This document shows positions 30,636 to 42,395 of a stretch of 64,000 nucleotides of DNA, piece after piece. This stretch comes from Alentia gelatinosa (Eukaryota > Annelida > Polychaeta > Phyllodocida > Polynoidae), in NCBI GenBank assembly GCA_950022655.1, contig OX465579.1, forward strand, positions 75,775,193 through 75,839,192. The letters are read 5' to 3'. Every line of letters begins with the position of its first letter. Positions within the stretch are counted from its first letter, which is position 1. The notes beneath the pieces were generated by a model. It worked only from the letters and a program-made list of their open reading frames with translations, was not told where the DNA came from and did no database searches. The position numbers and the translations under genes were made by a program.

Positions 30636-32490
30636 GCGTCTGTGTTATAGCATGGCCATAGTTTTGTTGCAACATCATCGACAACCTGCAACATGTATTT
30701 GTGTCGTATGTTATTCTGAACAGGTTCAGTGTTATCGGTAGGGATAAACACACCTAAAATATACAGCCTTTATCGTGAACGTATGGTGGGTATGTCGGGG
30801 TAACTGATGTACTGCTCTGACACACTATGTGAACGTGCCGTAATTGCTATGAGGAAACGACGTTACTTTTGACGGAACGGTTTCCGTTTTTGGTCTGGAT
30901 TTACTATCATTATACTATAAGAAATCATGAAAAACTAGCAGCATTGCACTCCACGCGTCAAATTCTGAGAGGTCACGTTCATCATTAGCCAATTGGTCTG
31001 TGCTGTGCAAAAAAAGCACGCTTCAGAGCAGGCATTTTGTGTTCCAAAGCGGGCAATTTGCTCTTCAAAGCCACATTTTGTATCCAGACAGGTCCATCCA
31101 TGATAATATACTAAGGCTAGGCTCTATATGCGAGTTCATACATAAATAGCAGAGATTAGTAATTGTACAGGCTGATGTGCACTGGGGTATGATAGATATG
31201 TCACTTACGCCAGTGACATATCTATTAGGTATATGTAACAGTATTGTAGAGCATGTGATGCTAGGTGGGTTCATCACTTTATTGAAACTCCACTTCTAAT
31301 TGTCTGGTATTCAGATATGTCTGCCAAAGAACGCCTTGGGGACATCACAGGTATTCTGTACCTGGGCAATCTTGCAGCTGAGCTTCAATATTCTTAGAAG
31401 TACTGAAACCTATGTGTATGGGACTCTACAATGCAATGAGTCAGGACAGTGCCTGTATTCCTGCGAGACATCCGTTAAACGCTCGGTTGCTGAAGTTCCA
31501 CTGCGAGAATGGCTTGTAGTCCACCATAGCATCTAGGTTACTCTAGCGAATATGATTTCTGCCCGTCCTGATAGTAGGTGCGGGAGAAGCCTGCGCTGCA
31601 TGAGTATACAGTCTGATAGTTCCAACCATCATGGACTAAAATAATTTGAGTAGCTTCAGCTACTAGATCCTTAATTTCCACTGAAGAAATACATTTGTAC
31701 AATATTTTGACTATCCAAGAACTACATCTTACGAAGTATGGACTAATTATCATGTGAACTTATGTTTACAAGTGAACTGAGTATCGGATAACAATTCTAG
31801 TAAAACGCTTTTTGAAACTTGTCCATTTAAAGGATGTATGTACAGCATTTGGAAATCCTTGAATTGTAAGTAACATCTGAACACCAAACCAGATTGATAT
31901 GGTAATTTATAAAAAAGACCCAGAAACTGCAATCTCTTGGTGACTTGTACCTTGTATCTGCCATTACCGAGTAGAGGTGAATACCGACTATCAAGAGTCT
32001 CTATCATCCAACGAATACAGTATGGGCAGTTATAGCCTCTTCTTCTAAGAAAGCCAAATTACAGTTTATAGCTTGATTAATCAAAAAATGATGGTTCTAG
32101 CTTATCCCCAATCAAAACCAACCGCTGTGTCACAGTGTGTAAGGAAAGCTGATAAAGGTGTGATAATTGTGATACTATTGTTGCTGGAAGAGCGATTCAA
32201 ATGTAATCGAATGCAATAAAGCCTTTACAAAAATATTATCATACCACAGTAACCCTTTAGTTGTCATCATTCAACTGCAAGGGTATTTCCTATACGTACC
32301 CTGTCACTACTAGTAGTGACATTAGCGTCATATTGGCGTCATGTTGACATAATCAAGCATAGTATATTTAGGGTTTTTCTAAAATAATATAGTAGCCTGA
32401 GCAGGTGGCAGTAGTCCATAACCAAAATGTGAAATACATATATATAGTATCATGTCTAGGCATTCTATTATTATTTTTTTGTGATTTACG
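30636..32490. other. Intergenic with two perfect palindromes
   Basis: No gene recognised. ATAGATATGTCACT (31192-31205) and AGTGACATATCTAT (31212-31225) form a perfect hairpin. TGTCACTACTAGTAGTGACA (32302-32321) is a 20-bp perfect palindrome. Confidence 0.5.
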
Positions 32491-32499
32491 TACATACTC

Positions 32500-32645
32500 C
32501 TTAAAAATGTTCCCGTACATTTTTCAGTATTTCCCTGGCAACTAGGGTACCAGGGATATACCGTAAATTTTAAGGCTGACCGTAATATATTTCTGACTGC
32601 AAGTTTTAACTGTACCAAACCATATTTTTATAGCGGTTTACACCT
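32500..32645 (-). repeat. Dispersed repeat, copy 1 (CCCTGG..CCAGGG core)
   Basis: Its reverse complement shares AAAATATGGTTT..TACAGTT, GTCAGAAA.AT.TTACGG and CAGTTGCCAGGG-type words in order with 55275-55425. Both copies centre on an inverted TTTCCCTGG/CCAGGGAAA pair. Confidence 0.55.
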
Positions 32646-32814
32646 GTAATATATTTCAGACCATAATTCCTAATTGTAATAAATCGTATTTTGGTAATGG
32701 TTCAGACCTGTAGATATGAAAGAGCAAAGCTGTATGAAAGAAACTATATGAATGGCCCTGTAATATGCATATACCCTCAATCTTGTCCTTAAAGGTCTCG
32801 GGAACTGTTTTATG

Positions 32815-32980
32815 TAGGAGGCAATCCATAAAGTATGTATGCAGAATTTCTGAAATCTTAGACCATCCCTCCTACCAATATTGAATCCAATAGGACAAAG
32901 AAGGAGCATATGCAAAATTTCCAAAATCCATGGCCCCCTACCACCCCCCATCAACGTGGACATACTTTATTGAGTCCCTC
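32815..32980. repeat. GGCCATCCATAAA-type MITE, copy 2
   Basis: Diverged partner of 4021-4193: left GGCAATCCATAAAGTATG, right CATACTTTATTGAG, with internal AGGACAAAGAAGGAGCATA matching copy 1. Confidence 0.6.
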
Positions 32981-33303
32981 TAGGATATTTTTTAATATAC
33001 GAATACAATAGTGAGTATTTTGTGATAGCTACCATCATATACTCCCTAGCAGCATATTGCCTTATCAATGTTATTGTTCATTATTATCAATGATATCTTA
33101 AAATCTAAGTTTTTCAACTTGTTATCAGTGCAGAATGTATCACAGGAATACTCATCAGAATCTGACAGTAGAAGGCTGCATTTGATATGGTAGGATGGAG
33201 TCAATCCTACTTATGTTTTTAGATAAACCTGAGAATGAATGTGGTTTAAATGGCACAAACTTTACAGGAGATAAATTAATATCTATTACACATTTTGATA
33301 AAA

Positions 33304-33994
33304 TTAAGGGGGTGTCCACCAGGCTACCGACACACACTGATACACGCCGATATTGACTTCCCGAAATCCATATCAATGATGTAGCGAAATCGCAGTGCAT
33401 ATCAGGGCAGTTGGTCAGGTTTCTACGATAATGCTACCGACGTGTACCTACGCGCTATGATAAAAAAAACCTGTATCATAGAGGGTCTACGACAATCGAT
33501 CATGTAGCGATTGTTGTAGCACGCCAGTGTGTACGGGCAATGCTTTGAAAGGAAATCATATAAAATAATCAATGCAAAATTATGTAATTTTCGGAATATC
33601 TAGAATACATAATGATGCTGCCACTCTGCAAATATGGTGAAATTTCATAATAGATAAAGGTCTCGTAGATCATTTTATACTTGACTTGAAACTAATCTTT
33701 TCATTAAATATTATTATGAAATATCATATTATATTGGTTTGTATCTACAGGTAAGATATCAATCATAAATATGCATTATTTCTGGAAATATTATCGAAAT
33801 ATGGTTGATTACGCTGGTTGCGTCGCGAGCTGTATTGGGGTGTATTGGGACCATGGTACCTTTTTCATGCACCCTCCCAACACGTTATGACGCACACCGA
33901 TATACTACGGCATGCCTCACGATAGGCTACGATTTGGTAATTTTGTATCAGTGTGTATCAGCTTGTATCGGTGTTGGTGGGTGTCCGGTCTTAC
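33304..33994. repeat. 691-bp TTAA MITE with GGTGTCCACC end
   Basis: TTAA + GGGGGTGTCCACCAGGCTAC at the left; on the reverse strand the right end reads GACCGGACACCCACC after TTAC (decayed TTAA). The interior repeats CGACAC/TATCGG/CTACGA words. The stretch TATCAGGGCAGTTGGTCAGG is related to TATCGGGGCAGTTGACCAC in the 62- and 63-kb elements. Confidence 0.65.
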
Positions 33995-36100
33995 TACTGG
34001 ATTTTATTCACTACTTTAATTTTCACTGATATTGGAGTTATTCAACGTGTATCTGATGTATCCATATTTACAGTTTCATACTGTAAACTGACCGTAGCTT
34101 AGGTGGATTATGTCCCGAATATGTTTACAGCCGAATACCATTTTGTGATGCCAAATATACAGTACGGTAGATAAGATCACGCTGATATACTGTCTACGTT
34201 TCCGGCAATCTCCTGTATATTTTACTGAATTTTTGTACAGCGTACATATGTCAATTAAATCTTAATATTTCTTACATATATATCAAGCAGATTCAACTGA
34301 TGCTTGTGCTGTAGTAGTAATAAAAGTAAAAGCCTAAATTCCAATGCAGTTAATTCACAAATATGGTGATATATAAGTGCATGGCATCACACCGCCAGAG
34401 TAAGTAGAAGACAATAAGGAGCCCACTAATTGGCCAGGTGGTGTGATATATGCAATTCTTCCGCTTAGTTTATGGGATAGCAACCCTCTGGCGTTATGTA
34501 TCCACGTGGAAACATGCAGCAGTGGGACATGAATCAATCAAATATGCCCAGTAACTATTTGGGTCACCCTGGGCTAAACGTGTGCCGTACAAATTGATAA
34601 TGGCATCATATTCAGTGATGACATGCGTTATTTGCGCGTTTTCCAATTATGCATACACACACGTCCCTCACTTCCAACCCTGACACCAGGCCAATAAGAC
34701 ATGACCAGACATGTCAACGGGGTGCTTAGTAAAACCATTCACTACGCGAACCAGTTTATAGCCTACCCTACCTCCATTTACAGCTCAGGTACAGAGACTG
34801 ATGAAATATTTAGTTCTTCTTCAGATATTTGACATAATTAAGCCTCTAGATGATCATTTTTGCTTTTTTTACCCGATTCTCTTACACTTATCCCTATCCT
34901 GTAAGATGTACAGTATTTACATATTATCTCACACTGATTGTACGAAAACGTACATCAATAGAAACTTATCAGATATATTCCCTTATTTGGTCGCTCAAAA
35001 CGGTTTCAGCATTCATATTGGGATCTATAGTCTCGTATGGTTTATTCGTTTTTGTAGTCCTTCCTTTTTGTTCCAACTGGAGCCGTATTTAAGAGGTTTT
35101 TATGGATTTTTTTTAGCTTTTTTGTTGCACATCTTTTCAGACTGATATTATTTCCATCGCAAACAATGGGGCAGAAACGACCTAATGGATTCCGGGTATT
35201 ACTCTTTGAATCTGCTTGTTCTATGCAAATGAAATAAAGTGTGATTCATTCAAATCAGGTCGTGTGACGTCAGCATGTCTGTTTCGCTAATTTGACAATA
35301 TGAATGTTTCAATTGCTCCCTTGAGTTGGCCACCGCTAGTTACATCACCACCATCCTCACAGAGGAATTTTATGGTGTTTTCGCCGTAATAATAGCCACG
35401 GTCATATCATGGTAAGATTGAATATATGACATGCGAATGGCAGACACACATAAAAGAGAGCAGCATGACTGAGCCTCGAAGCCTGAATTCTGCGCTAACA
35501 ATGACACAGAACTATTCCAATGAAACTTAAAAGATGGGGCATCAATGGGCAGTACTTCAGAACCTTCAGTTTTCAGTATGATAAAGGATTTTCTTTGAAG
35601 CGGAAAGGCATAACTTTCCGCTTCGTATTTGTTATGTTTTCTAAATTTTGAGTAGCTTATGTTTAGTGGATATCATTTCAGATTGTTTCTCATTTTGAAT
35701 TGCCCGATATGAAAATACACAAACCAAGAAAAACATCTAAAATGCATACATTCCAGTCGCAGGTGATCCATTCTCATAATTGGAACACCTTTTGTTTCTT
35801 TCCACCTTGCTCCATACATATGCATACTATACATGTTGGTGCCCTTTCTCTGTCTCTATCTGGCATTTTGCCTCTCTCACTTCTGTTAGACCTCTGTCTC
35901 ATTTGTTTTTTTCTGTCCCTTAGTAAGTTCTTCCCTTTCTATCTAAGTATGTGTCTTAATAAGAAATATAGCTACTGAGTTTGTGTTATGTCCATAAAAT
36001 GGCACGAGGTCAAAAACATCATTGTATCTAAATACTAAATGCAACCAGACAGAGAAACTGTTTCAGATGCGGCTTGGCTGAAACTCTCAGTGGGCGCGTA
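33995..36100. other. Intergenic, no gene seen
   Basis: Only chance open frames. A perfect 11-bp-arm hairpin, GAAGCGGAAAG/CTTTCCGCTTC, lies at 35597-35624, and ACTGTAAA/TTTACAGT words recur around 34070-34240. Confidence 0.4.
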
Positions 36101-36101
36101 G

Positions 36102-36708
36102 TTACATGCGTCTGGTCATGTGATTAATCTGGTCACGTGATGCAGCATTTAAAAAAGCCTTTATTTGATTAGCCTTGTTTGGCATTTCAGCCGCAAACCG
36201 ACTGCCATAAAACCATTCTTTGCAGTTCCTTTTACCAGAACGAAACAGATGCACAGCCTCTGGATATACCTCACCTGAACTGAGGTATGCATGGGATTTG
36301 TCATTCCTTTGCAGCCTAAAAGGTTTGCAATTACAATGAGATTTTTTTGGCTTTTGATGCGGCTCAAAGCAGTTACGCGGTTCAATGTATACGTAATTGT
36401 TTGCTATGTTGCTCATTGGCATTGCCTGCATTGCTACAATTACATCGGATTGACCCAAAGTGATTCCCTCTCTGTCGTAATTTGTCGTATCGTATGGCGT
36501 CATCCAGAGATTTGCCGATTATGGGGAGTTTGAAAAAAGCATCTCGGAAGTCATGAAGGGATGGCAGATGGCATTGCCAATTAATCCCGAAGTTCAACAT
36601 GCAAAAGTACATGTACATATATATGCTCATATGCGGTGAGTTGCGGTAAACCTTAGCGAACCAAGCCTCAGCCAGGCGAGTGCATTGCAGTTTGTTCACA
36701 TTCTCCAA
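36102..36708 (-). pseudogene. Unrecognised protein-like frames, probably one frameshifted gene
   Basis: Two overlapping minus-strand frames look like halves of one protein. The upstream one (36708-36382) reads LAEAWFAKVYRNSPHM, HLPSLHDFRDAFFKLPIIGK and SLDDAIRYDKLRQRGNHFGS. The downstream one (36503-36102) reads RNCFEPHQKPKKSHCNCKPF, RSGKRNCKEWFYGSRFAA and EMPNKANQIKAFLNAASRDQ to a stop. A shift between about 36430 and 36500 would join them. Composition is soluble and protein-like with several Cys/His, but no family is recognised. A decayed transposon protein or host pseudogene are both possible. Confidence 0.3.
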
Positions 36709-37590
36709 GTGGACTACAGGTCTGTTATGAAGCTTTGAGCAAAGGAAATATGTGTCTAGAAGATGCCTTGTGCAGGCGTATTTCTCCTCCAGATTGATAT
36801 GGTAATTTATTAAATACCCATGCAGTATATTAGATAAAAACGTACTGCTGCTCTCTGTGCAGTATAAATTGTATAATGAACCCTGTGCAGTACACTGTTA
36901 TACTGAACATGTTGAAACATCAGCAGTGTCTGAGCTTCCACATGGAGATTTCATCTATGCCAATATATGTTAAGATTTTATTAATTTTGGATGTATAATA
37001 AATATAGAACGACCTACCGTGGCACTCACCTAGCAGAGACTTTGCACTCTACTTTCTGTGGCCGCTTATATCTCTGCCCCAACCTGCCTGATTCTGCTCA
37101 AATCTGGCCCATACCCCAGTTTTTTTCAAAATCCCGAATTCTTAGAACCTCGGGGAGTATTTTTTGTATTGCTTGTAAATAGAGATGCAAATATTTATAT
37201 GGTAAATGATAAACACTCATTTTTGTTATTTGATATATCAAATCAGGCATAATCCTAGGGATTAATTTCTTCAGTAGAAGGCACCTCATGTGTTCTTGGG
37301 TTTTGTTTTGTCAACATGACACATGTGCTCACTTGAAGGAGCAGTCTAATCAACTGTGGATTCACATGATAAAGAGGTGTAGAGCCAAAAAAGAAACAGC
37401 TAGGTTGTCTATGACGCCAATTTAACAATTTTCATATTTCACAACTCATGATATCTGAGTTTATTTAGTTTCATAACTTTTGATAGTTGCTTTGTTTTGA
37501 ATCTGAAATTGTAGCTGGTTCACACCGTCCTTATCTAAATACGAGGGAACCAGCTTTGGGTTGAGGCAGAGATTGGCTAACGTTAGGAGG
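36709..37590. other. Intergenic, no gene seen
   Basis: AT-rich, nothing recognised. Confidence 0.4.
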
Positions 37591-37592
37591 AG

Positions 37593-37735
37593 AGTGCTAC
37601 TATACTTGTACACGCTACAAAATTCGATGGGAATTGATGCTATTTACAGAACTCAGCCTTGGGCTTCGTTCTGTAAATCACAACAATTCGCTATCTCGTT
37701 TTGTAGCATGTACATCATGGTCAGGATGTTCTATA
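37593..37735. repeat. 143-bp foldback, relative of 21082-21163
   Basis: The outer arms include CTTGTACACGCTACAAAA and TTTTGTAGCATGTACATCATGG. An inner inverted pair TTTACAGAACTCAGCC/GGCTTCGTTCTGTAAA lies inside. Confidence 0.6.
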
Positions 37736-39560
37736 TTAATGCTCACATAATGAACTACAACCAATCTAAGATTTAAAATAATTAAAAAAACAAAACAACA
37801 TAGTTATAATATCAGTCCGCACATATTTTATTGAGGTTTAGCCGATAAAATCGTTCAAGACGAGTTTGAAAAACGAGTTCTAAACGATTTCTCGGCTACA
37901 CCGAAATAAGAATGTGTGTATTGGCGTCATGACTATGTTTTTACTTAATACCGACTTCCGTAGTGCAGGCAGTTTGGGGCGCCAGAATATGCTCTCATTC
38001 AGGTTAGAATAACTAAAATCCCCCTATCACGCACGATCATCTAGAGGCTTATATTCTTTATAAAGGAGCCCTCTCCCCCGTGCGCATTCTTGATATAAGA
38101 AACAAACATATCCAACACACATTTTTATGGGGGGGGGGGGGGGGGGGGGGTCTGAATGCAACACTCAGCCAACTTAACCCTTTTCTGGCGGGCAGACATA
38201 CCTGACTGAGTGCTGCCGGTAATTCTCTTGATTATCACAAAGTTCAGATGAAGATTTATCAGTTAATGGTAGCTTTGAATTTGTAAATCATTTAACAACA
38301 TAGACCACAGGAGCCTGCCATACGAACGTCATAATTGGATATGCTGTCGGCTGTAGTTATAAATGTGTACAGAGAATGATAAACAGCTGTTAAAGGATTG
38401 CGCTAACATCACCCAGTCCATATTTAAGGCTGCCAGTCACATGAAACGGATCCGAATCCAAGCCTATCTTTGAATAAGCCTTAAAAAACTATTCCTGAGT
38501 TGAGAAAAATACAGTCCCTTTACTGGGGACGTTCGGTGGTATAGGAGAGGGGGGGGGGGGGGTAGGAAAGAGGACACAGAAGGCCTAGGCTCACTTAGGC
38601 TTTAATTGATCTGATGTGATTGATTAAAAATAGAGTGTGGGCGAGGCGGAGGAAGAGGAGGGGAGATGGGGGAGGGGTGATCAGGGCCGCCTGTTCATAG
38701 CAGTCAGTCAGTCTTGTCCTGTTGTGTTATAATTTCGCTCAGGGTCATTTCTGCGAATCGTCGTACAATGTGTCCATCCATCACAAACAGGCCGAGCCAC
38801 ACGCGAGTGGATTTGACAAAGAAGGAGGACTTCATTCCCCTGGGCATTCTCCCCTCCCGATATGTATATAGCACACAGTTACAAATGACATGTTCATGTG
38901 GAGAGCGAGGCCAATTTGATTGTTGTATTTTTTTGAATACTTTTTAAAAATTCAATCTTGTTTATAGGATCTCTTTCCTGATATCGCATGAGGTCTCTTT
39001 CCTGATATCGCATGAGGTGATTATTCATAAGATGCATACGTTTTATTACAGTCACGTCATGTTATACTCTTACCATGCTGTAAGGATGAGTAATGGCGCC
39101 TTTGACACGTTCAGTACTCTGTAGATGTTCCTGGAAAAGTAAGTCATCAAGGTGGCGCTCGTGCAGTTATTGCAATTGATGTGGTGTATTCTATTAAAGT
39201 GGAACTTTTTTATATCAAACTATGTTAAAGAAAATTAATCTTTCTGGTCCCATTTTCTATATGCAACGAAGAAATTATATTTTAATAAAGTATTGTTCGG
39301 GCAAAAATTGAATATAACAAATTAACTTTTACTGAGTGAGTTGACACTATTTATCAGTAAAACTTCTTTATGACTCTGCCAAAATAAACATTCTATTAAA
39401 GCAAGTAAGCCTGTCTGGTTGTATTTTCATATTGTATTTCGATAATACAGAGCTTAAGTATTGACCGTAAATATACACAATTAAAGCCTGTGAATGTGGT
39501 ACATAAATAAAATGATGAATAAAAACATTGAAATCCGATGTTAAAAATGTAATTAGAGAT
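37736..39560. other. Intergenic with G-runs and a short tandem
   Basis: No gene recognised. The interval contains the poly-G runs at 38130-38150 and 38549-38562, and two exact copies of a 24-bp unit starting CTCTTTCCTGATATCGCATG (38971-38994 and 38995-39018). Confidence 0.5.
38130..38150 (+). repeat. Poly-G run of 21
   Basis: The longest of several G homopolymers in the window; others are at 38549-38562, 53158-53175 and 62620-62637. Confidence 0.9.
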
Positions 39561-41404
39561 TAGAGCAGCTGGAGGACCTCGGTGACGAAGAGGCTTTACA
39601 GGAATATAAGCTGTTAGAAGCCGATTTGGAGACAGAGGCTAGGAAGAAGGCATTGGGTAGTATGCTCAGATCTAATATTAACTGGGTGCAATTTAGTGAA
39701 AAACCCACCAAGTATTTCTTCAACCTTCAGAAGGCAAATTATAATAGCAAGGTTATTTCTCAAATATGAACAGAGAAAGGGGAACTTGCCACTAATCAGG
39801 GAACTATTAACGACACACTATTAACCTTTTATAAAAATCTATACACAAACACAGCTAAAGACGGTTTGCTTGGAAATATTGGCACATTGACGAATGAGGC
39901 CAACATCCCTCAGCTAGCTGCAGAAGAAAGGGATCTTTTAGATTTACTGTTAACCAAAGATGAGATGAGGAAAGCTTTGAAACATCTTAACAACAATAAG
40001 TGCCCTGGAACAGATCGGATCACGGTGGAGTTCTATTGATATTTTTTGGATGAAATAGGAGATTTAGTCCCTTAGGGACGCAGGAGTTGAGGGAGAGTTG
40101 AGTATGGAACAAAGGAGAGGGATTATATCCCTCATACAGAAGAAGAGGACAGGAAAGGAAAACATCCGTAACGGGAGGCCCATTACTCTCCTCAACACTG
40201 ATTATAAGATCCTAACAAAAACTTTGGCAATCAGAATTAATTTTTTTGGACCAGACAGGCTTCTTGAAGGGAAGATATATAGGAACTAACATTCGCACCA
40301 TTAAGGACTGCATTCATTTTGTGAATTCTAAGAAGTTGTCAGCCTTTCTGCATAATCTGGAATTTGAGAAGGTCTTTGATTCGGTCAGCTGGGGAGCACT
40401 GGGAGACACTCTACGTCTTTTTGGGTTTGGTGTTCAATGCAGGGAATGGATAAAGGTTATCTATACTCGGCCAGAAGTCTGCGTTTCCAACAATGGCTAT
40501 CACACTAAATGGTTCCAGCCTTCCAGAGGCACCCGTCAAGGATGCTGTATTTCCCCTTTTTTGTTCATCCTTGTTATTGAGATCTTGGCAATTTCATTGA
40601 GAGAAAATAATAAGATTAAAGGGATAAGAATGGCTAAAAAGAAGATAAAGGTCTCCTTGTTCGCTGATGACTTATCAGTCTTAGTCAAGGATAAAGACTC
40701 TATCCGAGAAGTAATAGAAACAATTCTGAAATTTGGGGAGTTTGTGGGGTTGAAGTTAAATTACAATAAGCCTAAAATTCTTTTAATAGGCACACATGAT
40801 AATCGGGCTCGATTAGATTTACCTCTGCAAATAGAAAGATGTACAGAAATACTGGGAATTAAAATCCAAAATTTAACTTCCAAGGAGGAAGAGTATTCTC
40901 TAAATTTCAAGGGGTGGTTAGAGAAGGTACAAAACATTTGCAATCAATGGTCCAATAGAAGGTTGTCTCTTAAAGGGAAAGTAACTATAGTTAATAGTCT
41001 GCTTATCCACATTTTATTATATCCCATTTCAGTCATTTTTACACTGGACAGGGTCTTGAGGGAATTTCGCAGGATGACGGATGCGTTCATTTGGCAGAGC
41101 AGGGTGAGTAAGGTATCTCACAGGGTGATGTGTCAGAGTATTGCTGAGGGAGGCTTGAAGCTCCTGGATTTATCTACTATGTATGAGGTCTCTAGGATTA
41201 AATGGATAGACAGGTTGTGCAGCAATGACTTACAGTTATGGACACTCTTTGTGAGGGAGACTCTTTTGATTACAGACTCCATCTTCTCCTTCTTCTTGGA
41301 GAAATTGAGACATAAAATTACCTCAGTGACTTCACCTTTCTATAGAGAGCTCCTGAAGTTGTGGAGGAAGCTTTATCATTCGCCTCCCCAAAACGAAATA
41401 GATA
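39561..41404 (+). pseudogene. L1/Tx1-like LINE ORF2, broken
   Basis: From about 39561 the frame reads ARKKALGSMLRSNINWVQFS, EKPTKYFFNLQKANY and HLNNNKCPGTDRITVEFY, with in-frame TGA at 39767-39769 and 40037-40039. It resumes as RRGIISLIQKK and RPITLLNTDYKILTKTLA. After a deletion/frameshift near 40240 it continues intact to 41404 with DQTGFLKGRYIGTNIRTIKD, LEFEKVFDSVSW, RGTRQGCCISPFLFILVIEI and FADDLSVL. These are reverse-transcriptase boxes of L1/Tx1-type LINEs. The first Asp of motif A (LDFEKAFD) is Glu here; motif C FADD is intact. The N-terminal endonuclease is absent and the C-terminus stops abruptly at FYRELLKLWRKLY, where the window-start fragment (1-545) picks up. The copy is dead and truncated at both ends. 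Confidence 0.88.
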
Positions 41405-41840
41405 CTTGTATTATGACAGTATGATCGCGGTTCCGTCCATCGCACACGCACGCCATGTTGTTATAGTCTATGGTTTGCGCATGCGCTCCCCGTGGTTACC
41501 CAAATCAGGCATATCCATCGGGCTATCCCTGCAGGTATTTTTTTCCGCCGTGCCCCCTAGCAGCTACCCAGGGAACGAGCGTACTCAGTCTCTATGTGCG
41601 GGACGAACTCCAAGCGGATCTGACTTGAATTTACACGTTTTATATGTGGTAGGTAAAAACGTGGTCAAGGAGAGTGATCACGGAGGGTTGAAGCAGAGAT
41701 TAGTAAGCGCAAGTGCCATGAAAGATCTGCTGGGAAACCAGCCTGAGAATAAAACCTGTTCTAGCCTTATACTTGTTAGACGCAAAAGAATATCAGAAAA
41801 TATATATAGACTCACCGAAATCCCGATCACGAACGGTCAA
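41405..41840 (+). promoter_or_regulatory. Promoter-like NRF-1/YY1 motif cluster
   Basis: CG-richer than its surroundings. GCCATGTTG (YY1-like) lies just upstream of TGCGCATGCGC (41476-41486), a perfect NRF-1-type palindrome; both are common in TATA-less animal promoters. CAG|GTATTT and TAG|GTAAAA donor-like sites follow. An open frame covers 41423-41858 without a recognised domain. Function is inferred from motifs alone. Confidence 0.2.
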
Positions 41841-42105
41841 TGCTATAGACCGCATTAGTGTGACGTCATTCTACCGGACCAGAGGAGGCTTTCCCTACTC
41901 CGAAGACGGGGATACCCCTACACTGAGTGCACCAAATGGCAAACCCAAACATCTCGAATTCTTTAGTCCTTCAGGATGTTTGATTGTACTATGACATTCA
42001 GAGAGATGTATCAATGTGAAAACTTTCTCCTGATCGAATTTAGTAGAGCTGTCACACTTTTGTTTGGGCGGGTAGAATGACGTCACACTAATGCGGTCTA
42101 GAGCA
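41841..42105. mobile_element. 265-bp element with 35-bp near-perfect inverted termini
   Basis: The left end TGCTATAGACCGCATTAGTG continues TGACGTCATTCTACC. The right end is its inverse with a single difference (TCTAGAGCA for CTATAGCA). Each terminus contains the CRE palindrome TGACGTCA. The interior has no coding sequence. No clear target duplication is visible. The high terminal identity suggests a fairly young non-autonomous transposon. Confidence 0.85.
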
Positions 42106-42327
42106 ATCGGCCATCAGCTAAATATGGCTCACTCGCCCAGCATATACTTCGGTTCCTTCCATATGTAAAGTAACACTAGGAATGTGCTTGGAGACTGATC
42201 ATTCATTTCAAAAGCAACGTCGTTGTGAAAACACGATGATGTGCCCGCCGACTCTGACAATGGCGTTTTGGTAAATATTTAACTAATTCTAAAAGTTTGC
42301 GGGTATATATTAAAAAGCATACAGTTC

Positions 42328-42395
42328 AGGCTTCGTTATAAGTTGTATGGTACATGGTTCTCGTCCCGATCGTACCATACAACGTCACGAAGCCT
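42328..42395. repeat. 68-bp hairpin
   Basis: AGGCTTCGTTATAAGTTGTA and its imperfect inverse (TACAACGTCACGAAGCCT) flank an 18-nt loop. Confidence 0.7.

Noticed and set aside
41361..41858. 165-codon plus-strand frame as a gene
   Set aside because: It begins inside the LINE and runs into unrelated sequence with no recognised domain.
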